Source: a virus
Reading direction: 5' to 3' (one strand)
Virus record (IMG/VR): IMGVR_UViG_3300047558_000117
Location: 1-23,129 of that record
Length of the DNA: 23,129 bases
Numbering within the stretch: the stretch's first letter is position 1; the number at the start of each line of letters is the position of its first letter. The notes beneath the pieces were generated by a model that saw only the letters and a program-made list of their open reading frames with translations, did no database searches and was not told where the DNA came from. The position numbers were made by a program, and so were the translations under genes. Positions 1-6,956 of this stretch are shown piece after piece.

Positions 1-309
1 GAAAGCAATAGAAACTGTGCAATCAATGTGCCAGTTAGTTACATGGAAGATTCATTCACTTCTTTCTACGAGCCACTTGAGCCCATAAACTCAGAATTCA
101 TTCCATTCAAAGTATATCACGAAGTCAAAACTAAAGTCAAGAAAGTCTTCTCATATACTATGACACACCCTGTATTAATCAATAATACGCTACCTCATGA
201 TGTTGTAGGTGGTCCACTAAAAGATAGAACTATTCTAAGTTGGAGCATTAGTCCTAAATTTAGATTCGAAGAGATAAAGGAAATCTTAAAAGATGCGATC
301 CGACAGTGA
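1..309 (+). CDS. 2OG-Fe(II) oxygenase-like protein, 5'-truncated by window edge
   Basis: The frame is open from base 1 (E-S-N-R-N-C-A-I-N-V-P-V...) to TGA at 307-309, so this is the last 102 residues of a longer gene. A GTG at 28 is not needed as a start. The fragment aligns along its length with the 185-aa product at 1004: 'CAINVPVSY' matches 'ASFNIPIKY', 'TSFYEPLEP' matches 'TSFYKMRED', 'YTMTHPVLINNTLPHDV' matches 'FTMTRPTIINTKIIHGV', and 'RTILSWSI' matches 'RTTISWNV'. That pattern fits a double-stranded beta-helix oxygenase with a distal metal His (H66) and a co-substrate Arg (R76). The HxD half should lie just left of the window. It is the first gene of a plus-strand group of three oxygenase-like genes, and its end overlaps the next gene by 17 bp. 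The substrate is unknown. The family assignment is by motif pattern only. Confidence 0.75.
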   Translation, partial: ESNRNCAINVPVSYMEDSFTSFYEPLEPINSEFIPFKVYHEVKTKVKKVFSYTMTHPVLINNTLPHDVVGGPLKDRTILSWSISPKFRFEEIKEILKDAIRQ

Positions 310-1003
310 TAAGAAAATCATCGAGAGTTACATAAGTGATCCGTATCAGGTTGCTAACTTCATCACTGATGATGAAAGACTAGCATTGATCGATTTCTTC
401 AACAACAGTGAAAGGCATGTTCATAAGCATACTGGTCCTATTACCATTGACGTAACTCAAGATGAATTAAATGCGGAGCCATTCAAATCAATACTAGAAC
501 GCCTTCGTACAGTGATTGGTGACTTTCGTGTATGGACTTCTCTTTATTTTAAGACTGATAGACCGCACATTATTCACAACGATGATGCGTTCAACTACCC
601 ACTATGCTACAAGGGTATAAATATACCACTTGACTTTGAGACCGAAGAGAAGGATACTATAGCTTATCCAGAGTTGTGCTTCTTTGACCAATACTACCTA
701 GAGGGTCCTAGTAAGTTCTTCAAGGGCAGTAGTGATATCAAAGCGTACTACAATTTATCAGTGTATGATTATAGTGATGTGCGCAACTTATCCACTGAGC
801 CATTTCCCGAAGATATCAAGCAACGATATTTTCCTACTATGAAGGACAGTTGGTTAGAAGGACTGAGTTTCAATTCTGCCTTCACTCAGGCTTATGGTAG
901 CATTACTGTATTTGATACTGTTAGATTACATTGTGCTAGTGACTTCAGATTGAAGGGCATTACTTCTAAGTTAGGGCTTAGCATATTCACGGAGAAGATT
1001 TAA
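293..1003 (+). CDS. Putative 2OG-Fe(II) oxygenase, PHxIHND family
   Basis: This is a 236-aa protein. It has 'RPHIIHNDDAF' at residues 90-100, giving a candidate H95-x-D97 metal pair, followed by 'YKGINIPLDFE'. An insertion at 126-145 contains 'FFDQYYLEGPSKFFKG'. A C-terminal 'RLHCASDFRLKG' (211-222) supplies a candidate distal His (H213) and Arg, followed by 'KLGLSIF'. This H-x-D ... H ... R/K order is that of 2-oxoglutarate/Fe(II) dioxygenases, which hydroxylate or otherwise oxidise small molecules, sugars or side chains. The ATG lies inside the end of the preceding gene, behind an AAAGGAAA stretch about 10 nt upstream. The following gene starts directly on its stop (TAA-ATG). No signal peptide or membrane segment is visible. 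It could also be a non-catalytic cupin-like relative; the substrate is unknown. Confidence 0.7.
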   Translation: MRSDSDKKIIESYISDPYQVANFITDDERLALIDFFNNSERHVHKHTGPITIDVTQDELNAEPFKSILERLRTVIGDFRVWTSLYFKTDRPHIIHNDDAFNYPLCYKGINIPLDFETEEKDTIAYPELCFFDQYYLEGPSKFFKGSSDIKAYYNLSVYDYSDVRNLSTEPFPEDIKQRYFPTMKDSWLEGLSFNSAFTQAYGSITVFDTVRLHCASDFRLKGITSKLGLSIFTEKI

Positions 1004-1561
1004 ATGTTGCCATACATTTATTGCCCAGAAATCAAATTAGATTATATTGAATTAATCAACATAGTTCAACGCAGGCGCTTTGAACGCATTGATACGTTTC
1101 ATACTCATCATAGATTGGTCAAAGACGAACCATATCTGATGTATCTACAAGAAAATTATCCTTTTCTAGCAGACGTTTATAACATTTACAATTTGCGAGA
1201 TGAATTAGAGCCACATATTGATAGAGATAGACAGGCTTCATTCAACATACCAATCAAGTATACAGAAACCACAACAACTTCATTCTATAAAATGCGTGAA
1301 GATTATGAATATGAAGTTAATGAAAAAAATATCTATGATAATTATGAAATGAATTCATTAACAGAAATTTTTAGTTTCACGATGACTAGGCCAACGATCA
1401 TCAACACAAAGATAATTCATGGTGTTAAGTTCAACGAGAATCATAACAGATCGTTGACTACTAGACGGACTACAATCAGCTGGAATGTACTGCCTGAATA
1501 TTCATTTGCTGATGTGGTTGCGCACTTCAATGTGGGTGCTGTAAGTGTGCCAACACTTTAG
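1004..1561 (+). CDS. 2OG-Fe(II) oxygenase-like protein, paralog of the truncated gene at position 1
   Basis: This 185-aa product contains 'ELEPHIDRDRQASFNIPI' (residues 67-84; H71-x-D73), 'TRPTIINTKIIHGV' (128-141; H139) and 'RRTTISWNV' (154-162; candidate co-substrate Arg). These give a full H-x-D ... H ... R set in a short oxygenase core. It starts immediately after the stop of the upstream gene, with GGAG about 8 nt ahead of the ATG. Together with the partial gene at 1-309 it forms a paralogous pair flanking the 236-aa oxygenase-like gene. Its last 35 bases overlap, antiparallel, the end of the minus-strand oxygenase gene. The codons are A/T-rich compared with the tail block. The substrate is unknown. 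Confidence 0.7.
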   Translation: MLPYIYCPEIKLDYIELINIVQRRRFERIDTFHTHHRLVKDEPYLMYLQENYPFLADVYNIYNLRDELEPHIDRDRQASFNIPIKYTETTTTSFYKMREDYEYEVNEKNIYDNYEMNSLTEIFSFTMTRPTIINTKIIHGVKFNENHNRSLTTRRTTISWNVLPEYSFADVVAHFNVGAVSVPTL

Positions 1562-2228
1562 CTACGTTGTCATTAGTCATGGGCACGTTTAAGATTAGAT
1601 GCTGACTATCATTGATCCAACTGATTGTGCGGTGTGTCTTACGTGTGTTGACGTAATACACTCTGCCTTCTTCAATCTGTAACTTTCTATCAGTGTCAAT
1701 CAACCAGTCGTATTCGAGTGGAGCGCAGTTGCGTAAGAAGCATACAAGTCTGAATGACTCACGTGGCATCGATGGGTGGTCACGATGTGGCACGAAATAG
1801 CCGCCGATGTTTGACTGAATGATGAATGAACGGCCGAGTGGTGCGAACTCGTCGAGTAGTGGGTGTAGACTTGTACAGGCATCATACAGCGGTGTACGGT
1901 ACGAGAACTCTAACTCGCTTAGTCTACGACCAGCGGCATAACTACACTCTGCTAAACTAGGCGCTTCATTATGCTTACGACCTTCTAAGTGTGTAAGCAC
2001 CATTGCTTTACGATTGTTGGCTCTGTCTGTGCGCGGTAGATATTCTACCCAGTCGTTCTCAAAAGGTTGTAGTTCTTGATTGTATCGATTGATATCAATC
2101 TTGATATTGAGTGGCTCAAAGTCGCCTAAGTTGAGTAGGGCTAATTCATTTGCGATAGTTTCTATCGTAACGTTGGCTGTGTCGTAGACGGGTGGGCGGC
2201 CTGATACGCCTGGTGGTACTGCTGTCAT
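1527..2228 (-). CDS. Aspartyl/asparaginyl beta-hydroxylase-like 2OG oxygenase
   Basis: The start is ATG at 2228, which overlaps the stop of the upstream PP-loop gene as ATGA and has AAGGA 7 nt ahead. An ATG at 2270 in the same frame would overlap the neighbour by 46 bp and has no Shine-Dalgarno. The resulting 233-aa protein shows 'IGGYFVPHRDHP' (141-152), the GG-x-PHxD pattern of the AspH-type fold with H148 and D150. 'RVYYVNTRKTHRTISW' (189-204) places the distal His at H199. Where the family usually has an Arg before the last strand (R..L.), this protein reads 'DSQHLILNV', so the 2OG-anchoring residue may be unusual. It is the last gene of a three-gene minus cassette: glycosyltransferase-like, PP-loop, oxygenase. 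The substrate is unknown; amino-acid or sugar hydroxylation is typical of the fold. Confidence 0.8.
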   Translation of the reverse strand: MTAVPPGVSGRPPVYDTANVTIETIANELALLNLGDFEPLNIKIDINRYNQELQPFENDWVEYLPRTDRANNRKAMVLTHLEGRKHNEAPSLAECSYAAGRRLSELEFSYRTPLYDACTSLHPLLDEFAPLGRSFIIQSNIGGYFVPHRDHPSMPRESFRLVCFLRNCAPLEYDWLIDTDRKLQIEEGRVYYVNTRKTHRTISWINDSQHLILNVPMTNDNVAKVLAHLQHPH

Positions 2229-2842
2229 ATTGTTCCTTGATCTTCTTTTAGTAGTTGCGTAAATGCCCATGCCCGTTCACCACACTGCCAACATTCATTA
2301 CATCTACTGTCTGGTCGCTCTGTACAACTATGAGTGATGGGCATGATTGCTTCTAAGCCGTACTCATACATAAAGTCAACAATGTGTGTCTTGTATAAGT
2401 CTACGAATGGGAAACGATACTTCTCATTAGGTTCTTTACGATCACGTTGTGGCTCACGACCGTCTGCTAAATCAGGATGAACTTGATTGAGGGCATTGTA
2501 TAAGATATCACATTTATCTCTGTGTTTAGTAAAGATATCTTCTACTGCGGTCTTACTCATTAGTCTATGAAACACCGTCGGGTCACCAACTAAGATAGTT
2601 TGAGGTAACTTCATATCGTATGCCTGATTGAAGTAGTTGATAACATTAGTAGCATGAACATGGCTACCGTCTGCTTTAGGTATAGTAAACGTGGTTAGTC
2701 TACCATCGTATCCATTCTCGTGTAAGAAGTATAAGAGTACCGCACTATCAAAGCCGCCGCTAAGCATGATAGCATACTTCTTATCGTCTTGAGGTGGGTT
2801 GATGGTAACTTGGGCGCCATCTAGTCTGCTTGTATAGATCAT
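2225..2842 (-). CDS. QueC-like PP-loop ATPase (7-cyano-7-deazaguanine synthase family)
   Basis: This 205-aa protein has the PP-loop signature 'AIMLSGGFDSAVLL' (residues 24-37), which binds ATP and adenylates a substrate. Near the C-terminus is 'HSCTERPDSRCNECWQCGER' (171-190), a C-x7-C-x2-C-x2-C zinc site followed by an Arg, as in QueC. QueC converts 7-carboxy-7-deazaguanine and ammonia into preQ0, the precursor of queuosine and of 7-deazaguanine DNA modifications in several phages. No QueD, QueE, FolE or DNA-transglycosylase gene is in the window. The neighbours are a glycosyltransferase homologue (ATGA overlap upstream) and an oxygenase (ATGA overlap downstream), so a related amide- or nitrile-forming reaction on another substrate is possible. 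Membership of the QueC-like family is clear; the exact substrate is not. Confidence 0.82.
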   Translation of the reverse strand: MIYTSRLDGAQVTINPPQDDKKYAIMLSGGFDSAVLLYFLHENGYDGRLTTFTIPKADGSHVHATNVINYFNQAYDMKLPQTILVGDPTVFHRLMSKTAVEDIFTKHRDKCDILYNALNQVHPDLADGREPQRDRKEPNEKYRFPFVDLYKTHIVDFMYEYGLEAIMPITHSCTERPDSRCNECWQCGERAWAFTQLLKEDQGTI

Positions 2843-3519
2843 GGTGTTGATAGTTGATAGTAATAGTTATCGAGCCAGTCATAATCGTTGATTTTATTCA
2901 ACTCGGCCATATTGTCGTCGTGTTGCTTGACGTACTCGATTGCGTCTAAGTAGCCTTGATATGCCCACTCTGCGTGTGGTTGGGTAGAGTGCTCGGCTTT
3001 GCGCCAGCGTTCGAGATACATCTCTCTGTTCTGCTGACTGCGCTCACGTAGTATCACGCTTAGTAGTTTGACACAGTGACGGAATGCGGCCCGCCATGCT
3101 TCGAACTCGCTTGCGTTGTATTGCGATATGCTCAACACTCTGTCGCTCATTGTTTTTGTCTTGACTGCGTTGAGGGTGAAATCACCCTTGCTCATGTCTG
3201 TATTGATGAAGCTGTCTTTGCGCCATAGTTTGACTGCGCCTAGACTTGACGCATCACCTATTACGATTGGGTCGTATGCTCTGAACATAATAAGGTCAGT
3301 TGTGATTGCTTCGTTATAGTCCAAGTTCTCTACTACCAGATTGTCGCCGTCTACTGTCCAAAAGAATGGGGTAGTTGATAATGAGTTACAGGCTAGGTGT
3401 ATGCGGTCGATGCCAGTGATACCATGAATACGCTTAGCATTTGGATGACGGCGCTTGAGGGCTTGCCAGTTATATTCGGCATTTGTCTCGCGGTAGCTAA
3501 TAAAAAAGATATCGTACAT
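2839..3519 (-). CDS. GT-A-like glycosyltransferase homologue with WRxxFR motif
   Basis: This 226-aa protein opens with a Rossmann-like strand 'YDIFFISYRE' and has 'FFWTVDGDNLVV' (52-63), a DxD-type sugar-nucleotide/metal motif in D57-G-D59. A second block, 'AWRAAFRHCVKL' (141-152), and 'PHAEWAYQGYLDAIEY' (181-196) are also found in the gene at 11881 ('AWRAGFREGVKL') and in the repeat-bearing gene at 4895 ('TWRTAFREVIKL', 'QHAEWSIIGAQDGINYY'). The three form one family within the window. The likely role is transfer of a sugar from a nucleotide donor. It is the promoter-proximal gene of a three-gene cassette and is separated by only 20 bp from the divergent gene at 3540. No strong Shine-Dalgarno precedes its ATG. 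The acceptor is unknown. Confidence 0.72.
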   Translation of the reverse strand: MYDIFFISYRETNAEYNWQALKRRHPNAKRIHGITGIDRIHLACNSLSTTPFFWTVDGDNLVVENLDYNEAITTDLIMFRAYDPIVIGDASSLGAVKLWRKDSFINTDMSKGDFTLNAVKTKTMSDRVLSISQYNASEFEAWRAAFRHCVKLLSVILRERSQQNREMYLERWRKAEHSTQPHAEWAYQGYLDAIEYVKQHDDNMAELNKINDYDWLDNYYYQLSTP

Positions 3520-3539
3520 GGTGAAGTAAATAGAGTGTC

Positions 3540-4469
3540 ATGCTATTTACAAGATTTAAAGAGACCGCTGAAAAATACTACAACAGACCTGCTCTGAATG
3601 GTGTTTTATATTACGAGCTACTTGAAATTGTAGAAGAAGGCACGTACAACCCAGTAGCAGATTGTGGCACAGCACGAACCATTATTGATATCTTGATTGC
3701 TAGTCGGCACGGCAAGCCCATCGTTGTGCCGCCACTGGTCAAACAGAACTGGGCTGAGGCCGAGACAGAAGATGGATTCGGGCTGTATCTATACACCAGC
3801 GGTACTACAGGCGGCGTTCGTAGGGCAGTCAAACTAACTGATGCTATGATTGTAGCAAATGCCCACAACAGCATTGCCTTACATAATATGACGCCGTACG
3901 ATATTGTGTATACGGTGTGTAGTATGAGGCACACTGGCGGTATCAATGCTCAGACTATTGCGGCTCTACTATGCGGTGCTCATGTGATAGTTGAAGCGTT
4001 CAACCCGTATCGTTTCTACGAGCGTTGTAGCGATATCGGTGCTACTATCAGCCATCTAACACCTCGTATGATTGATGCGCTTGCTGGTGTCAAGAGTAAG
4101 CAAGCGACTAGACTCGAAGTTGTGACTTGTGGTAGCGATTGCGTCTACCGTCGTCACGTTGAACACTTTATAGAACAAGACATTGACTTTATCATAAACT
4201 ATGGCCTGACGCAAGCTGGGCCTATCTTAATCAATCACCGCTTTAGTAAGGGCAGTGACTTGTCGGTGTTTGATAAGGCAGGCGTACCGCTAGGAACTAT
4301 TGCCTGGTGTGAGATAATGTTTATCGGCGCTAATATGTGGGTCAAGGGCGATAGCGTTAGCAGTGATACTTGGCTAGCTACCGATGATGGTGTTTATCAG
4401 GCGGGCGAATGGTATATGTACAGAGGAAGGCTGGTCGATGGAACTTGTCAAATTATCCCCAAAGCATGA
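3540..4469 (+). CDS. Adenylate-forming (ANL superfamily) enzyme lacking the C-terminal lid
   Basis: This 309-aa protein carries ANL core motifs in order: 'LYLYTSGTTGGVRRAVKLT' (82-100, the A3 phosphate loop), 'ISHLTPRMID' (170-179), 'INYGLTQAG' (219-227, A5), 'ATDDGVYQAGEW' (280-291, A7 region) and 'YRGRLVDGT' (294-302, A8 hinge). It stops a few residues after the hinge. The usual ~100-residue C-terminal domain with the A10 lysine is absent, and the N-terminal part is also short (typical enzymes exceed 480 aa). The Pro-Lys normally closing A3 is replaced by Val-Arg-Arg. ANL enzymes activate a carboxylate as acyl-AMP; without the lid, later thiolation is doubtful. The next gene, a GNAT-like protein, starts inside its 3' end, suggesting the two act together. 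No carrier protein is seen. The substrate is unknown. Confidence 0.78.
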   Translation: MLFTRFKETAEKYYNRPALNGVLYYELLEIVEEGTYNPVADCGTARTIIDILIASRHGKPIVVPPLVKQNWAEAETEDGFGLYLYTSGTTGGVRRAVKLTDAMIVANAHNSIALHNMTPYDIVYTVCSMRHTGGINAQTIAALLCGAHVIVEAFNPYRFYERCSDIGATISHLTPRMIDALAGVKSKQATRLEVVTCGSDCVYRRHVEHFIEQDIDFIINYGLTQAGPILINHRFSKGSDLSVFDKAGVPLGTIAWCEIMFIGANMWVKGDSVSSDTWLATDDGVYQAGEWYMYRGRLVDGTCQIIPKA

Positions 4470-5013
4470 TGCGTTATTAGACCAGTTCTGCCAGGAATGT
4501 GAGATAGCAGGCTATACTAATAATACTAGTCGTGAGGCAATGAAACTGATTGATGGTCATGACCTGCCTACCGACCCACAATATTGGGGTTTGATTGTCG
4601 ATGGTGAGTTGGCTAGTATTAGTGGGTGCCACGGCTATGACAGTGGTGGCAGAATCCTACGTTGTTTATTTCGCAGTGCTACCTTGCCAAAATATCAGCA
4701 TATTATTCCTGGCACAAGCAAGACTCATATGAACAGCGCACCGTTTAGTTTATTACTGCCATATCAAATAGACTGGGGCATCGAGAATGGCTACCACGAA
4801 TTCTATATTACCACTAGTCATGGCTCACATGATGCTAGTGGTAAAATGAACAGAACTCACCGAGCCCTGCAATTATTAGCCAAGCAAGGTATTGTTAATT
4901 ATGTGGGAGAAGAGGAATATTATTGGACTCCTCAGACAATATGGGCTCTTGATAAGGCAAAGTATCTTCAAGCTCTGGCATCTTTTCGAACTGCTCACGG
5001 TATTGCTCATTAA
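4438..5013 (+). CDS. GNAT-like N-acyltransferase
   Basis: The start chosen is ATG at 4438, preceded by GAGGAAGG about 8 nt upstream; an in-frame ATG at 4384 lies deep in the preceding gene. The 191-aa product begins with a typical short N-terminal strand ('ELVKLSPKHDALLDQF'). It then has 'YWGLIVDGELASISGCHGY' (a substrate-contact strand pair), 'ILRCLFRSATLP', and a helix-strand region 'IDWGIENGYHEFYITTS' followed by 'THRALQLLAKQG', as in GNAT folds. The classic acyl-CoA loop (R/Q-x-x-G-x-G/A) is not obvious, so the assignment is moderate. It overlaps the lid-less ANL gene by 32 bp, suggesting an activate-then-transfer pair acting on an amine such as an amino sugar. The last 119 bp overlap, antisense, the end of the gene on the other strand. 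Confidence 0.55.
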   Translation: MELVKLSPKHDALLDQFCQECEIAGYTNNTSREAMKLIDGHDLPTDPQYWGLIVDGELASISGCHGYDSGGRILRCLFRSATLPKYQHIIPGTSKTHMNSAPFSLLLPYQIDWGIENGYHEFYITTSHGSHDASGKMNRTHRALQLLAKQGIVNYVGEEEYYWTPQTIWALDKAKYLQALASFRTAHGIAH

Positions 5014-6259
5014 AATAGAATTTTAGCCACGACCATTTAAATGTTTTCATTAGTTGCTGGTGATCGCCGCCCACTTTATCGTAATAATTAATACCGTCTT
5101 GAGCGCCAATAATACTCCACTCTGCGTGTTGACCACGAGCATAAGTTAACCACACCTGTAGTCGTTCTAGACTTTCATCGCTACCGTCAGCCCGTAATTT
5201 AATTACTTCACGGAACGCGGTGCGCCAGGTCATGGTAATATCACTATTATATTGGGCGATGCCACAGGAAATAGGCACAATATCGTGTAATTTACTCATG
5301 GTAAAATCTAGACCATATTCTGTGGTTTCTAGCACTAGATTTCGATTATAGCATACAGCCGCCTGATGTCCATATTCCAGTCCATTTAGCGGGTTAGTAG
5401 AATAAAAAATATAATGCTTAGGCTCATACGAACGGTTTGGTTGAAAATTGTAATCAAAGGTGTCACTTGCCCAGATTTTAGCAGGGAATAAGATGAACCA
5501 ATTTGTATTACTAATTTCAGCCGCATGACGAATAGCATTTTCACGGCCATCGATGCCACGAACCCAGCGGACTTCTCGACCAGCTACCTGACATAATCTG
5601 TCATAACGCTCCTGCTCACCAGTCTCACCATTACTTAAAAATATAATATCTAGTGGCTTAATTGTAATATCTGCCACAATATCAGTCATATGCTTAATTT
5701 GTAAGCCAGGACCTTGAGAATAAATGATGGCAGAATCATTAAATGAATAATTGTACATTAAATCAGTAGCATCAGGGTGCCAGCTAAAATCAAAACTATT
5801 TACAATCACATCTCGATCAATCCGCCATTTTTCCATATTAACAATAGCAACCGCCTTTTGTGTATCAATATATCTAATTCGTCTGGCACCTTGTTGAATA
5901 TATCTGGGACCACCTGTCTTTTGATGCTGGGTGCCAAACTGATAGATATAAGGTCGTTCAGTTCTAGGTGGGTGCCAACTAAAATCAAAATCATCGCAAT
6001 TAATATTAGGTGGTATTTCCCATACAGACATATCATTAGCATATGCTTTGCCTACCTGATCGGTTTCATATTTTACTTGGGTAGCGCCATAAACAACTAA
6101 TCTAGGTCCACCGTCGGGCTGATGCTGACTAGGAAATTGATGTATCCATGGCTCCTCAAACATATTAGGACGCCATGTTAAATCAAAATCTGTAATATCA
6201 ATATTATTGGGAATTTCCCAATAATCTACCTGTTCATCTAGTGGTGGCTGCTCGTTCAT
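4895..6259 (-). CDS. Repeat-bearing glycosyltransferase homologue without DxD
   Basis: This 454-aa protein has two parts. Residues 14-190 hold three copies of a ~50-aa repeat: W-x-I-P at 14-17 and 80-83, W-R-I at 145, then 'DFDLTWRP', 'DFDFSWHP' and 'SFDFSWHP', then an aromatic Y/W-I-Y/H-Q-F segment, 'GGP' and a 'GA..(K/R)Y' end. Residues about 203-420 match the WRxxFR glycosyltransferase family: 'DIIFLSNGETGEQERYDRL', 'TWRTAFREVIKL' (344-355) and 'QHAEWSIIGAQDGINYY'. The metal motif, VDGDN or IDGDN in the two homologues, is replaced by 'LFPAKIW' (257-263), followed by a fourth, degenerate repeat 'TFDYNFQPNRSYEP'. It may therefore bind rather than transfer a sugar, or use another metal-free mechanism. 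The C-terminal 39 codons are antisense to the GNAT-like gene. Confidence 0.7.
   Translation of the reverse strand: MNEQPPLDEQVDYWEIPNNIDITDFDLTWRPNMFEEPWIHQFPSQHQPDGGPRLVVYGATQVKYETDQVGKAYANDMSVWEIPPNINCDDFDFSWHPPRTERPYIYQFGTQHQKTGGPRYIQQGARRIRYIDTQKAVAIVNMEKWRIDRDVIVNSFDFSWHPDATDLMYNYSFNDSAIIYSQGPGLQIKHMTDIVADITIKPLDIIFLSNGETGEQERYDRLCQVAGREVRWVRGIDGRENAIRHAAEISNTNWFILFPAKIWASDTFDYNFQPNRSYEPKHYIFYSTNPLNGLEYGHQAAVCYNRNLVLETTEYGLDFTMSKLHDIVPISCGIAQYNSDITMTWRTAFREVIKLRADGSDESLERLQVWLTYARGQHAEWSIIGAQDGINYYDKVGGDHQQLMKTFKWSWLKFYFNEQYREQFEKMPELEDTLPYQEPILSEESNNIPLLPHN
5690..6220 (-). repeat. Three protein-level repeats (FDFSWHP repeats) in the 454-aa gene
   Basis: The copies occupy about 6220-6062, 6022-5867 and 5827-5690 on the minus strand. 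Each contains W-x-I, F-D-(F/L)-(S/T)-W-(H/R)-P and a Y-rich strand; the first two also share Q-F-x-(S/T)-Q-H-Q, G-G-P-R and G-A-x-(Q/R)-(V/I)-(K/R)-Y. Copies 1 and 2 are closest and copy 3 is shorter. A diverged fourth copy lies inside the glycosyltransferase-like part near 5473-5360 (F-D-Y-N-F-Q-P). I know of no named domain that fits. Short beta-rich carbohydrate- or protein-binding modules are a plausible reading. Confidence 0.7.
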
Positions 6260-6304
6260 AAGCTATATTTACTCCTGCTATTATAACACAATAAATAAGG
6301 CATA

Positions 6305-6955
6305 ATGAGTCCGTACGAATTTAAAATTAGCAATCTAGACTTAGCCGATTGGGGCACCGCCCTGCGTAATTTACCTACCCACGAGGAACGAACCCGTGCC
6401 CTTGATGCGCTATGGTGGGGACAATTAGCATCTAAAGGCTGGCTAGTAAATGAATTACAGCGATATTCAATGCCAGGTGCGCCAGAAAATGTTTATATAT
6501 TTGGCGGATGGATTGGCACCCTTGCCTCCATGCTATTTAATTCCACAATCAATATTCATAAATGTCGGTCAATCGATCTAGACCCTTGGTGTGAATCCGT
6601 AGCTGACACACTCAACAAAACCCATGAAATGAATGGCTGGCGTTTTAAAGCCATAACCGCAGATATGGCCGACTACGAATATCAATGGGATATCAGACCT
6701 ACTATCGTAATTAATACCTCGGCCGAGCATGTTACTCAAGAGGTATATGACAGGTGGTACAATCGTATTCCACAAAATACGCTAGTAGCAGTTCAGAGTA
6801 ATAATTTCTCCAACCTATCCACAGGTGAGCACGTTCGGTGTTCCCACGGCCTCGAAGAATTTAAACTAATGAACCGCGTCACCGACGAATATTATTGCGG
6901 CGAATTACCCACAAATGAATATGTCAGATATATGGCAATATGGAGAAAACAATAA
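6305..6955 (+). CDS. Class I SAM-dependent methyltransferase
   Basis: This 216-aa protein has 'NVYIFGGWIGTLASMLF' (62-78), which fits motif I with GGWIGT in place of GxGxG. It then has 'CRSIDLDPWCESVADTLN' (87-104), whose acidic D91/D93 end of beta-2 would bind the SAM ribose. 'AITADMADY' (116-124) is next, followed by 'PTIVINTSAEHV' (132-143), the motif-IV strand with catalytic-region residues. These indicate a Rossmann-fold methyltransferase, most likely acting on a small molecule, sugar or peptide; no DNA-methylase (N/D)PP(Y/F) motif is present. The ATG has AAGG 4 nt upstream, within an A/T-rich 45-bp divergent gap. It is followed one base after its stop by a 2OG-oxygenase gene, forming a methylate-plus-hydroxylate cassette. 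The coding strand is relatively C-rich. Confidence 0.75.
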   Translation: MSPYEFKISNLDLADWGTALRNLPTHEERTRALDALWWGQLASKGWLVNELQRYSMPGAPENVYIFGGWIGTLASMLFNSTINIHKCRSIDLDPWCESVADTLNKTHEMNGWRFKAITADMADYEYQWDIRPTIVINTSAEHVTQEVYDRWYNRIPQNTLVAVQSNNFSNLSTGEHVRCSHGLEEFKLMNRVTDEYYCGELPTNEYVRYMAIWRKQ

Positions 6956-6956
6956 A

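Noticed and set aside
28-309. GTG at 28 as the start of the first gene
   Set aside because: The frame is open to base 1 and residues before the GTG align with the paralog at 1004, so the gene is truncated by the window edge.
2225-2842. Asparagine synthetase-type assignment for the PP-loop protein
   Set aside because: The C-terminal four-Cys zinc site followed by Arg is the QueC pattern, and no glutamine amidotransferase domain is present.
3525-3532. AGTAAATA in the 20-bp divergent gap as a late promoter
   Set aside because: Two mismatches to TATAAATA and almost no leader before the ATG at 3540.
3611-3946. 111-aa minus-strand frame opposite the ANL-type gene
   Set aside because: The plus-strand frame has clear ANL motifs; the reverse frame has no recognisable features.
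6290-6297. AATAAATA on the plus strand before the methyltransferase gene as a T4-like late promoter
   Set aside because: It ends 7 nt before the ATG, so a transcript starting 6 nt downstream would lack the ribosome site; more likely just A/T-rich leader sequence.
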